Shown here: in pieces, positions 45,212-56,711 of the stretch | Layout of the letters: the number at the start of each line of letters is the position of its first letter | How positions within the stretch are numbered: position 1 is the first letter of the stretch | Assembly: GCF_002994745.2 (NCBI RefSeq) | Contig: NW_020126817.1 | Coordinates: 310,001-374,000 of the forward strand | Direction of reading: 5' to 3' | From: Rosa chinensis | Lineage: Eukaryota; Streptophyta; Magnoliopsida; Rosales; Rosaceae | Length of the DNA stretch: 64,000 nucleotides | The notes under the pieces: generated by a model | What the model saw: the letters and a program-made list of their open reading frames with translations, nothing else | Told to the model about the DNA's origin: nothing | The model's database searches: none | Made by a program: the position numbers and the translations under genes

Positions 45212-45493
45212 AAAATAATTGTAAAGGAAAGGAAAGAATGTAAATATTTGTAAGTATTTTCGTACAAAGAAAGAAAAGAAAAAAAAAAAAAAACACTTGT
45301 GTAAATATTTTTCGTGTTTTTTTTTTTTACTCACTTGTGTACTTAACTTGTGTCTTATGTACTGACTTGTTAACTTGTGTAATTATCTTGTTAATATTAC
45401 ATGTAGTTTGTAATTCACTAACTTGTTATACTTGTTTATATATATATATATATATTTTGTATTTCTTTGTTAATTATAGTCACTAACTTTATT
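45212..45493 (+). other. AT-rich filler replacing gag-pol in element F
   Basis: About 280 bp with A and T runs, a TA microsatellite (45437-45454) and many degenerate copies of ACTTGTGTA/ACTTGTTAA. Element H has the same filler in reverse at about 60815-61085. It occupies the place of the whole gag-pol frame. Confidence 0.75.
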
Positions 45494-45534
45494 TAATGGA
45501 GGTACCGTCTGGCTGAAAGACGTTAAATTCAAGC

Positions 45535-45567
45535 GCTGCTTGGGAGGCAACCCAATTCAGAAGCAGC
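45535..45567 (+). promoter_or_regulatory. Post-pol RNA hairpin, element F
   Basis: GCTGC (45535-45539) pairs with GCAGC (45563-45567), and TTGGG (45540-45544) with CCCAA (45551-45555), loop AGGCAA. Fully paired version of the fold, kept without pol. Confidence 0.6.
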
Positions 45568-45753
45568 TGTGAAGGAGTCTTCAATAACACAGATTTGCTT
45601 TCTCTTTCGCTATTTCTTTTACTTTATAATTTTCTCCTTTATTTTTGTAGTCTTTTCGTAAATTCCATTCCTATATGCTTAATTGTTTCATTGCATGCTT
45701 ATGATTGATTACATTGAGGACAATGCAATATTTAAGTGTGGGGGAAGGGATTT

Positions 45754-45857
45754 ACACTTTTATCTTGAGTCATATATTGAAAAATACGAAAAAAGTGAAA
45801 AATGTACACTTTTATCTTGAGTCATATATTGAAAAATACAAAAAAAGTGAAAAATGT
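45754..45857 (+). repeat. 52-bp tandem duplication
   Basis: Two adjacent copies (45754-45805, 45806-45857) differing at one base. Element H and element G have a single copy at the equivalent place. Confidence 0.85.
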
Positions 45858-46816
45858 CAAAAATTTAAAAATTTTCGTTGCTTTTATTTTTGTTTTTGAG
45901 TCATAGGATGCCTTTCAACTATCTAGGACGAGCTTATATCTCTGAAATTATGGCTAAAAGAGGATCACAAGATTGAGATGATTTCTAAAATGGTATTCTT
46001 TGGTTAATTGAGATATATGAAAAATGTATGCATGTGTAGTGGATATGGATTTCGTGACCTTGGTACAGAATATGAGCATGTTAGGATGAGTTTTGATTCA
46101 TAAAAGCCCATGTGAGATATTTGAGCCCATGTTCCTTTTTCTTGGAGTGAAAATGAAAAATATATATTCTTAATTTCTTGGCGATGTTTTGATGATCTCA
46201 TTATTCTTTCATCTTGATTGATTGCTTGCCATAGATTAAGTTTAATGGACTAGAGAATGCTAGAATTCACTCTTGTGCTTGTTGAGACGTTTATCAATAC
46301 ATGTCCCTGATTCTGGAAAGGATAGAGGTAACCTAGGAATTACCACCATAGCCATATAAACCTGTGTCCCTATTTGTGCCCGTCGTGGGACTCCCCCAGT
46401 TTAACCCTTTTGAGCCTACATTAAGCCTTTTCTTTTATTACCCTTAAAATCCTTAACCCTAAACCTTAGTATAATTACACTCCTACCCTTTGTTCTAGAA
46501 ACTTAGTGGAGCTAACTTTGGGACTTTACTTAAGGATATGGCATTGAGAATGAAGATTAAGAAGAGGTGAAAGTTCAAGTGTGGGGGTAGACTTGTCCAT
46601 GAAAGAAAAAAAAATGTGAAAGCCGAAAAAAAAAATGAAAAAAAAGAAGAAAAAAAAATGTGTACGGCTAGAAAAGAAAAAGAAAAATATATATATGGAT
46701 TTTAGTCCCCCATACTTGGTGAGTTTGGAGATTGTTTTGAATTGAAGGCCCACTAGTGAAAAATTTGGCCTTTGTCCAATTCACAAGAGTTCAAGGGAAG
46801 TTTAGAATGAAGGTTG

Positions 46817-49189
46817 TGATAGGAGCATTTTAATGCGACGTTTTACTTGCTTTTCCCTGCATTTTCTGCGTTATTTCCTTAATAAAACCCTGTTTAGGAA
46901 AGTTTCCATTCTTTGATTGGGAAAGTTCCTATTTGTAGAAAGTTTCTATTTTTGTAGTTTCTATTTATCATTTTTAGTAAGTTTCCATTTTCAGTAGTTT
47001 CTATTTTTCATTTTTAGAAAGTTTCCCATTTTCAGTTTAGGAAAGTTGCCATTTTTCATTTTAGGAAAGTTTCTATTTTTCTTACTAGTTTCTATTTTCA
47101 GGTCCTTGTCACAAATGAGCTGAAACGAGCCCACAAATGGAGAGAGAAGCTAGCCAACGTTGGAGGGAGACAAGATGAAGTACAAAGGGAAGCACAAATG
47201 AGCAGAAATGAAGAAAAGAAGTTTTCCTAGTCCAACCAGGAAACCCGGTCCAGAAAAGGAAAGCTTGCCAAAACAAGACTCTTGAGCCAACCATGAATGG
47301 AGATCGAATTAATAAAGTGACATGGCATGAGAGAAGCTTCTTGAAGACTCTAGATGATGACATGGCATAGAGGTGACGCATGGAGGCCCAAAAACTCTCA
47401 AGACTTGTTGGATTTTCGGCTACTTGGATAAAAGCCCACAAAGGCCCATGGAACTAGGGTTTGTGACGCAAACCCTAGCCCTAAAGATATTTTGCCGTGA
47501 AATCCTAGAGAGAAACAAGGAAGATGACGTGGAAAATCAGAAAATAATAAGAAGATTTCGATGGAGATTTTCTAGGGAGATTTTCTTGGAATGAGATATT
47601 CTTGGAAGAGTTATCTTGAGCCTTTGCCGTTTAAAGAGAGAGAGAAGCTAGGGATTGCCGTGAGAAATACAAGGAAGGAGAGAGAATTGCCGTGTGAATC
47701 AAAGAAGAACCTAGAAGATTTCGGCAAAGATATTTTCTAAGAGAGTTTTAAGGAAAGAGAAAAAGGTGGGAACCAAGAAACGGCTAAAAAGGAGTCTAGA
47801 TTCATTCCTAGAATTCCTAAAGGAAGTTGGCCGAAATTAAACAAGAAAAATCAGAAATTATCTCAAGGAATTTCGGCAATATTTCTAGGAAATTAAAAGA
47901 GAATTTTGTGATTGGTTGCACCACCTCATAGGGCTTATGTGGCAAGCTATCATTGGAGTTAACTATGTGGCATTTTCAGATTAATTCCATGGAAAATAAA
48001 GAAGAAATTCACGGCTTGGAGACCAAGTTGGCCGTCCCCTATATAACCTCCCCTCTTCTCAACGTTTGGAGTTCCACACTTTTGCATTTACACTTTGAGA
48101 AAAAAATCAGAAACTCTCCCTAGCCTAGCCGTGTTCATCTCCATCCTCTAGGGCAACCACGAAGTGCAAGCAAGGCCAAGGAAGAAGAGGACAAGCCGTG
48201 AACACCATCCATCCTCCACCTTGCAGATTGCTTCCGAAATTCAAGAGACCATTCATCACTTCATTCATCTCATCTTCATCACGGTGTAATCCGATTCTCC
48301 TTGTACCTTTGCTTTGTATTTTCGTTGGTTTTGCCTTAGTTGACACATATGTATGAACAAGTGTTGTTTTCTGAAATTTTATGATTAATTGTTAATTTTC
48401 AGATTCATATATTGCGATTTATGGTTGCTTTTGTGTGAGTGTTTGATTAAATTTGCATGATAGAAATCTTTTGTATGATAATCTTGAATGGTTCGAAACA
48501 TTTAGGGTTTTTATGTGAATGTTGCTACGAATTCGAGAACATGGATCAACTTTTTGGTTTTGTGTTCTTGAATCGATAAGTAGTAAAGGTTTTGTACAAA
48601 AACCGAGTTTAATCAAAGAAGATTGCAATTAGGTGGACTTTTTCATACTAAGTTGCACATTTGAGTTGATAGCCTTTCTAGGTGCTTAATGCATTAAACA
48701 TGACATGATTGACTAGCTTTCTAGGGTTTGATTGCATGTTTGATAGAATTAATCTAGGTGCTTTCGCTTAGGTTAATTAGCATTGAAAGTAAAATATGGG
48801 AAATTGTTTGCTTTTGAACGTTTCACATGATCAACTCCTCTTGCATGACTATGATGAACAATGATGAACTTGAATCAATTTTAATCATGAGTTTCGAATT
48901 TGATCTTTGTTCTTGCATCCCATTTATATTTTTATGTTTTTGCATTTTAATTATTTTCTTAACTTAGTTTAAAACTAGAAAACCAAAAATCAAAAATCCC
49001 CCCTTTTTCGTAAATATGTATATATTTTGTTATATTTTTGTAAATATTATACTTTGTTTTAATTTTAATTGTTTAATTGTTTGACAATGACAGGTGTACC
49101 CTCAATCCCCGGAATAGAACGATCCCTATTTACTTTATACTACTAATGACATTTCAGGGTTAAATTGGTCGCTCTCAAAAGCGACATCA
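46817..49189 (+). mobile_element. Solo LTR I inside element F
   Basis: TGATAGGAGC at 46817 to GCGACATCA at 49189, 2373 bp, with exact duplications ggttg (46812-46816 and 49190-49194). U3 repeat array about 46890-47100, TATA-like box 48040-48046, U5 motif 49103-49112. Younger than F. Confidence 0.95.
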
Positions 49190-49916
49190 GGTTGAGCCCA
49201 ACATGAAGACATTAGGCCCTTTTATTTTACCCCTAGGAAGGACATGACGTTTTGCTATGCCTTGGTGGATTTCTAGAAGTCTCTACATCTACATGAACTC
49301 TGCTAGGTTTTTAGGACACTTTGTTAAAATCCTTATCTTTCATTTCTTAAAACCTTGAGCCTTAGCCCCATTACAACCTTTGAGAAGACCTTCTTGATCC
49401 TTAAGATGGGACAGCCTTTGATGTGGAGATGAGTTACAAGAGTTGAACCTATGGCTTAGGTCCATCCGTGCAAGTAGTTGGTATCTTTCATGAGATCTTT
49501 TGAAAAAAAAAATATTATATTCACAAAGTGCTTTTCGTTTCTTATATATGTGAGCTATTTGATTGCCTCAAAATATTTTCTCTCACATATAATTGAGTGA
49601 TTATAAGCTTTTAAGCATTGCCTTGAATTCTGAGAGAAGAAAGAGTGGATACACCTTTTGAGGATTTGAATCATACTTGTTTGAAGCATGCTTAACAGAA
49701 ACCATCACCATTGTTCCAACCAAGTCCTACTTGTGTATATGTAAATTATGTGTTTTAATTAACTCTCGAATGCCTAAACATTGATTCTTGGTGGAGTGCT
49801 AATCTTGATGTTGTGAAAGTAAGAGATTTCTGAGACAAAAAGTTGAAGGGCAATAGAATTTTCGTTTGGTTGAGTCTTTAAATTTTCGTTAAGTCTTAGT
49901 GTGTGTCTTTGTGTGA

Positions 49917-49956
49917 TTTTGCTAAGGGACTAGCAAAAGCTAAGTGTGGGGGAATT
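49917..49956 (+). promoter_or_regulatory. Element F PPT and upstream hairpin
   Basis: TTTTGCTA (49917-49924) with TAGCAAAA (49931-49938) around AGGGAC, then AAGTGTGGGGGAATT up to the LTR at 49957. Confidence 0.8.
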
Positions 49957-52160
49957 TGATAGGAGCATTTTAATGCGACGTTTTAACTGCATTTCCCTAC
50001 ATTTTCTGCGTTATTTCCTTAATAAAACTCTGTTTAGGAAAGTTTCCATTCTTCGATTGGGAAAGTTCCTATTTGTATAAAGTTTCTATTTTTGTAGTTT
50101 CTATTTTTCATTTTTGGAAAGTTTCCATTTTCAGTTTAGGAAAGTTGCCATTTTTCATTTTAGGGAAGTTTCTATTTTTCTTACTAGTTTCTATTTTCAG
50201 GACCTCGGAGCTAAAAAGTGGAAATGAACTCACAAATGGAAAGAGGAGCTCGCCAATGTTGGAAGGAGACAAAATGAGATACAAAGGGCTGCATAAATAA
50301 GCTGAAAAGAAGAAATGAAGTTTTCCTGGTTCAACCAGGAAATCCTGTTTCAACCAGGAAACCTTGTCCAGAAGAGGAAACCCTGCCAAAACAAGACTCT
50401 TGAGTCAACCAAGAAAGGAAAGCAGAAAAATGAAGTGTCATGGCATTGAAAAAACCTTCTTGAAGACATTAGAAGATGACATGGCTTGAAGGTGACGCAC
50501 AAAGGCCCAAGAACTCTCAAGAGGTTATGGATTTCGGCAAATGGATAAAGGCCCATGGAAATTAGGGTTTGTGACACATGAGAGATATTTTTGGAGAATA
50601 TATATGTGTTTGCCGTAAAATACAAAGAGGAAAAGGAGGAGGCAACATGAAAATCTGAAAATATAATTGAAGATTTTGATTGGAGTAATTCAAGGGAGAT
50701 TTTTAAGGGCAAAGAGATATTCTTGGAAGATTTAAATGTGATTTTTGGCCGAAAATGGTGAAGCAAATCAGCATTTATTTATGGAATTTCGGCAATTACT
50801 TTCCCAAGGATATTTGTGGCCGAAATTGGTGAAGCAAATCGGAATTTATTTATGGAATTTCGGCAATTACTCTCTCCTAAGATATTCTTGGCCGAAATTA
50901 ATGAAGAAAATCAGAAAATCCTTATATAATTTCGGCAAGGATATATATTAAAGGAATTTAGGGAATTAATTTGGAGAGTTTTGATTGGTTAGATGACACA
51001 CCAAGGCTTACTCGGCATTCTACGATTGGTTGGACCACATCACAAGGCTTACTTGGCATCATACCATTGGTTGAAGTGATGTGGAAATTTCTGATTGCTT
51101 GGAGAACCCTAGCCGTGCCCCTATATATTCTCCCCTTTTCTCAACGTCAAGGGGTCCTCTCCCCCATACAATTTACACTTTAGAAAAAAATCAGAAAATC
51201 TTCTTAGCATAGCCGTGAGTTTCTCCATCCTCTAGTCATCTCCACGAGTTCAAGCAAGGCCAAGGGAGAAGAAGCATAGCCGTGAGCATCCATCATCCAT
51301 CTCCAACCTTGAAGCTTGCTTTCGAGATTCAAGAGACCACCACATCAATCGTTCATCACCATCCCCATCTCACGGTGTAATCCGATTCTCCTTTGTAACC
51401 TTTGCTTTGAATTTCGTTGGTTATGAACTAGTTGACATATGTGTTTGAACAAATATTAATTTCTGGAATTTTATGATTAATTGAGAATTTTCAGATTCAT
51501 ATATTGTGATTCGAGAGTTGCTTATGTGAGTTTGTTTAATTAAATTTGCGTTATAGATAACTTTTGTATTTTAATCTTATGTGGTTGCAAACACTTAGGG
51601 TTTTGATATGAATGATGCTATGTTTAAGAGCATGAAATCGACTTTTCGTTTTGTGTAAACTGGAATCAAAGTAGTAAAGGTTTTGTACAAAGATCGAATT
51701 TAATTAACGAGGATTGCAATTAGGTGGACTTTTCCATACTAAGTTGTACACTTGGGTTGATAGCCTTTCTCTATGTGTAATGCGTTAAACATGACATGAT
51801 TGACTAGCTTTCTAGGGTTTGATTGCATGTTTGATAGGATTAATCTAGGTGCTTTCGCTTAGGTTACGGTTTTGATCTTTGTTCTCTCATTCCATTTGTG
51901 TTTTTATGTTTTTGCATTTTATTTGTTTTCTTTACTTAGGTTAATTTTCGAAAATCAAAAACAAAATTCCCCCTTTTTCGTGTACAATGTTTATAGTTGT
52001 GAATATCTTTGTGAATATTATACTTTGTTTTAATTTTAATTGTTTAATTGTTTGACAATGACAGGTGTACCCTCAATCCCCGGAATAGAACGATCCCTAT
52101 TTATTACGTACTACTAATGACATTCTAGGGTTAAATTATGCGCTTTCTTTGAGCGTATCA
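49957..52160 (+). repeat. Element F 3' LTR, chimeric
   Basis: 2204 bp. The first about 1.91 kb are almost identical to the 5' LTR. A 121-bp segment (equivalent to 44063-44183) is missing after 51866, and from there on the sequence is clearly different and closer to the U5 side of the H and J LTRs (ends GAGCGTATCA rather than GGGCGCATCA). Confidence 0.9.
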
Positions 52161-52165
52161 TCAAA

Positions 52166-52203
52166 TTCCCCCACACTTAGCTTTTGCTAGTCCCTTAGCA
52201 AAA
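52166..52203 (-). promoter_or_regulatory. Element G PPT and upstream hairpin
   Basis: Minus-strand AAGTGTGGGGG (52168-52178) and hairpin TTTTGCTA/TAGCAAAA (52196-52203 with 52182-52189). Separated from its LTR by the insertion of F. Confidence 0.8.
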
Positions 52204-54081
52204 TCACACAAAGACACACACTAAGACTCAACGAAATTTTAAAGACTCAACACATACAAAGACTCTATTGCCCTTCAACTTTTTGTCTCAACAATCTCTT
52301 ACTTTCACAACACCAAGATTAGCACTCAACCAAGGATCAATGTTTAAGCATTCGAGAGTTAATTGAAACACATAATTCACACATACACAAGTAGGACTTG
52401 GTTGTAACAATGGTGATGGGTTCTGTTAAGCATGTTTCAAACAAGTTTGATTCAAATCCTCACAAAGTATATCCACTCTTTCTTCTCTCAGAATTCAAGG
52501 CAATGCTTAAAAGCTTATACACTCAAGTATATGTGAAAGATAGCAAGTATATCACATAATGCAAGAAACGAAAGCACATGTATTTTTTTCTTTTAAAGAT
52601 CTCATGAAGGATATCAACTACTTGCACAGATGGACCTAAGCCATATGTTCAACTCTTGTAACTCATCTCCACATCAAGGGCTGTCCCATCTTAAGGATCA
52701 AGAAGGTCTTCTCAAGGGTTGTAATGGGGCTAAGGCTCAAGGTTTAAAGAAACGAAAGGTAAGGATTTATCAAAGTGTCCTAAAAACCTAGCAGAGCACA
52801 TGTAGATGTAGAGACCTCAAGAAATCCACCAAGGCATTGCAAAAACGTCACTTTCCATAGAGGTAACATAAAAGGGCCTAATGTCTTCATGTTGGGCCCA
52901 ATCTTCATTGTAGACTTCCCTTGAACTATAGTGGAATGGACAAAGGCCAAATTTTTCTGTCGTGGGCCTTCAGTTCAAAGTAAACTCCAAAATCACTAAA
53001 TATGGGGGACTAAAATCCATAAACATACATTTTCTTTCTTTTTAGCCGTACACATTTTTTTCTTTTCTTTCATTTTTTTACGGCTCTTTCATACATTTTT
53101 ATTTCATGGACAAGTCTACCCCCACACTTGAACTTTCACCTCTTCTCAATTTTCATCCTTAGCACCAAACCCACGTAGTATGTCTCAAAAGATAGCTCCA
53201 CTAAGTTCTTAGAACAAAGGGTAGGATTGTAACTATACTAAGCTTCATGGTTAAGGGTTTTAAGGGTGATGAATGAAAAGGCTTAATGTAGGCTCAAAGG
53301 GGCTTATCTAGGGGAGTCCCACGACGGGCACAATTAGGGACACAGGTTTATATGGCCATGGTGGTAATTCCTAGGTTGCCTCTATCCCTTCCAGAATCAG
53401 GGCCATGTATTGATATAACGTCTCAACAAGCACAAGAGCGAATTCTAGCATTCTCTAGTCCATCAAACTTAATCTATGGCAAGTAGTCAATCAAGATGAA
53501 AGAATAATGAGATCATCAAAACACCGCCAAGAAAATAAGAGTATATTTTTCATTTCACTCCAAGAAAAAGGGACATGGGCTCAATTATCTCACATGGGTT
53601 TTTATGAATCAAAACTCATCTAAACATGCTCATATTCTGTACCAAAGTCACGAAATCCATATCCACTACAAGGCACACATTTTTCATATATCTCAATTAA
53701 CCAAAGAATACCATGTAAAAATCATCTCAATTTTGTGATCCTCTTTTAATCATGATTTCAGAGATATAGAATCATCCTAGACAGTTGAAAGGGCATCCTA
53801 AGACTCAAAACAAAAACAAAAGTAATGAAAATTTTTAAATTTTTGACATTTTTCAAATTTTTTTTTTTTTGTATTTTTCCAATATATGACTCAAGATAAA
53901 AGTATAAATCTCTTCCCCACACTTAAATATTGCATTGTCCTCAATGTAATCAAGAATAAGCATGCAATGAAACACTTAAGCATATAGGGATGAAATTTAC
54001 GAAAATAACTACTAAAATAAAGAAAAATTGAAGAAGTAAAAGGGGAAGAGAAAGCAAATCTGCGTTGACGACTCCTTCACA

Positions 54082-54114
54082 GCTACTTCTGAATTGGGTT
54101 GCCTCCCAAGCAGC
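54082..54114 (-). promoter_or_regulatory. Post-pol RNA hairpin, element G
   Basis: Minus strand: GCTGC (54110-54114) with GTAGC (54082-54086), TTGGG (54105-54109) with CCCAA (54094-54098), loop AGGCAA. Confidence 0.6.
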
Positions 54115-54156
54115 GCTTAATGTTTATAGTCTTTCAGCCTAGACTTGTACCTCCAT

Positions 54157-56711
54157 TTAATCCTCTGGTTGTGGGGCGTTTTGGAGGGGTACATCCTCCA
54201 CTTTATGCTCCACAAATGCTTCATAATAGGGCTTCAGGCGGTGGCCATTCAGTTTGAACTCGTTTCCAATTTGTTCACTCTTGATTTGAAAAGCTCCATG
54301 GGAGAATACATGAGTAATAATGAAAGGCCCAATCCATCGAGAACGAAGCTTACCTGGGAAGAGTTTTAGACGAGAATGGAAAAGTAGAACTTTTTGGCCC
54401 ACAACAAACGTCTTCCAACGAATCATCTTGTCATGGAAGGCCTTTGTCTTTGCCTTGTAGATCATTGCACTCTCAAAGGCGTCATTCCTTATCTCCTCCA
54501 ACTCTTGCAATTGCAATTTTCTATGAAGCCCAGCTTCATCAAGATCCATGTTGAACTGCTTCACGGCCCACCAGGCTTTATGCTCTAACTCCACAGGTAA
54601 ATGGCAAGGCTTGCCATACACAATCCGATATGGGGACATGCCAATGGGTGTCTTGTATGCAGTTCTGTAAGCCCACAATGCATCCTCCAAACATAGGGAC
54701 CAATCCTTCCTGTTAGGGCTAACAGTCTTCTCCAAAATCCTTTTGATCTCACGATTTGAGACTTCAGCCTGCCCACTTGTCTGGGGATGATAAGGTGTAG
54801 AGACCTTATGCTTGACATCATACTTCCTCAACAAAGCCTCAATCGTTCGATTACAGAAATGGGATCCACCATCACTAATCAAGACTCTAGGCATTCCAAA
54901 CCTGCTAAAGATGTTAGACTTGTTAAAATCTGCAACAACCTTAGAGTCATTAGTGCGAGTGGCCTTTGCTTCCACCCATTTGGAAACATAGTCCACTGCA
55001 AGTAGGATATAGAGAAACCCATAAGAAGAAGGAAAGGATCCCATGAAATCTATACCCCAGACATCAAATATTTCAACAGTGATTATGTTTGACAATGGCA
55101 TTTGATCTCTAGGACCTAGATTTCCGGTTCTTTGGCATCTATCACATGTTAAACAATAGGTAAATGCATCCCTAAATAAAGTTGGCCAAAAGAACCCAGA
55201 CTCCAACACTTTGAACGCAGTTTTCTTGGAACCAAAGTGGCCCCCACATGCTTTAGAGTGACAGAAAGAAAGAATGGCATTTTGTTCATATTCAGGTATG
55301 CACCTCCTAATCAATTGATCTGAGCAGTATTTCCAAAGGTAAGGTTCATCCCAAACATAATATTTCACATTTTTCTTTAGTCTATCCCTATGAGCACGTG
55401 ACATGGTATCTGGAATTTTTCTAGAAACAATGTAGTTCACAATATCTGCATACCATGGTTCACTTACCTGGAGTCCAAAGAGTTGCTCATCTGGAAATGT
55501 CTCCACTAGAGGGAGAGGGTCTTCTGCATGGATCAAACGACTCAAGTGGTCAGCTATCACATTCTCACTACCCTTCTTGTCCTTGATCTCCAAATCAAAC
55601 TCTTGGAGGAGTAGGACCCATCTGATCAGCCTTGGTTTCGCCTCTTTCTTGGTCATCAAGTACTTAAGAGCTGCATGGTCAGTATAGATAATGACTTTAG
55701 TACCAAGTAAGTAAGAACGAAATTTTTCAAGTGCAAATACCACTGCAAGTAACTCTTTCTCTGTAGTAGAGTAGTTCATTTGTGCATCATTCAGAGTTCT
55801 TGAGGCATAGTAGATGGCATAAGGGCGTTTGTCCTTTCTTTGCCCTAAAACAGCTCCACCTGCGAAGTCAGAAGCATCACACATTAGTTCAAAGGGCAAT
55901 GACCAATCTGGAGGTAACATGATTGGGACAGACGTCAACATCTCCTTAAGCTTGTCAAAAGCTTCTTGACATTCCTTGTCAAAGTGAAACGTCACATCCT
56001 TCTGGAGTAGGGTGCATAGAGGTCGTGCAATCTTTGAAAAGTCCTTGATAAACCTCCTGTAGAACCCTGCAAGACCAAGGAAAGAACGAATCTCTCTCAC
56101 AGAAGTGGGAGAGGGTAAGTAGCGTACAATATCCACCTTGGCTTTATCAACCTCTATACCCCTAGCAGAGACAATATGTCCTAGAACTATTCCTTGTTTA
56201 ACCATAAAATGGCATTTTTCCCAGTTTAAGACAAGGTTAGTGTCCATGCAACGTTTAAGAATCAATTCTAGATTATTGAGACAATCATCAAAACTTTTTC
56301 CAAACACAGAAAAATCATCTATGAATACCTCTATGATTTTCTCAATATAATCTGAAAAGAGACTTACCATACACCTCTGAAAGGAACCTGGTGCATTGCA
56401 GAGTCCAAAGGGCATGCGACGATAAGCAAACGTCCCAAAGGGGCAGGTGAATGTCGTCTTCTCTTGATCTTCATTTGCAATGGCAATCTGATTGTAACCA
56501 GAGTATCCATCTAGGAAGCAGTAGCAGTCATGTCCAGCTAGGCGCTCAAGCATTTGGTCAATGAATGGAAGAGGGAAGTGATCCTTCCTTGTGGTTGCAT
56601 TGAGCTTCCTATAGTCGATACACACTCTGTGGCCTGTGACTGTCCTCTGGGGCACCAGTTCATTCTCAGCATTCTTTACCACAGTTACCCCAGACTTCTT
56701 GGGTACGACTT
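54157..56711 (-). pseudogene. Element G pol (RT, RNase H, integrase), cut by element H
   Basis: One open frame of about 850 codons on the minus strand. RT carries FIDDFSVFG (Asp pair near 56314-56319; Ile where C has Met). RNase H has CDAS, TTEKE and YTDH; integrase has the HHCC finger, [15 protein letters not shown] and the block with [13 protein letters not shown]. It ends in a normal stop. No internal stop or frameshift was seen. The N-terminal side is interrupted at 56711/56712 by the LTR of H, with the presumed target copy gactt (56707-56711). The remaining RT, protease and gag lie beyond the window. Confidence 0.93.

Larger units (their letters stand above)
45494..49956 (+). other. Element F 3' non-coding region (with solo LTR I inside)
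   Basis: Begins at the equivalent of the pol stop of coding relatives (AATGGAGGTAC). Contains the post-pol hairpin (45535-45567), PPT-like copies (45734-45744, 46577-46587, 49942-49952), a 52-bp tandem duplication (45754-45857), the GTGCCCGTCGTGGGACTCC block (near 46380) and an A-rich tract (46600-46690). Solo LTR I interrupts it at 46817-49194. Confidence 0.8.
42153..52160 (+). mobile_element. Element F: non-coding (LARD-like) LTR element
   Basis: Complete element with target duplications tcaaa (42148-42152 and 52161-52165), LTRs, PBS and PPT, but neither gag nor pol. Without the solo LTR I, its internal region is about 3.1 kb: leader, a short AT-rich filler, and the 3' non-coding region of a coding relative beginning right at the pol stop. 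Element H has the same layout, so these are members of one non-autonomous family, not independent decay. Confidence 0.93.
52166..54156 (-). other. Element G 3' non-coding region
   Basis: About 2 kb without convincing ORFs. PPT-like copies at 52168-52178, 53119-53129 and a shorter one at 53915-53924; the GTGCCCGTCGTGGGACTCC block near 53325; post-pol hairpin at 54082-54114. Confidence 0.8.

Noticed and set aside
45437..45454. Satellite or CRISPR-like arrays
   Set aside because: Only short TA and homopolymer tracts; no regular repeat-spacer structure, and the DNA is eukaryotic.
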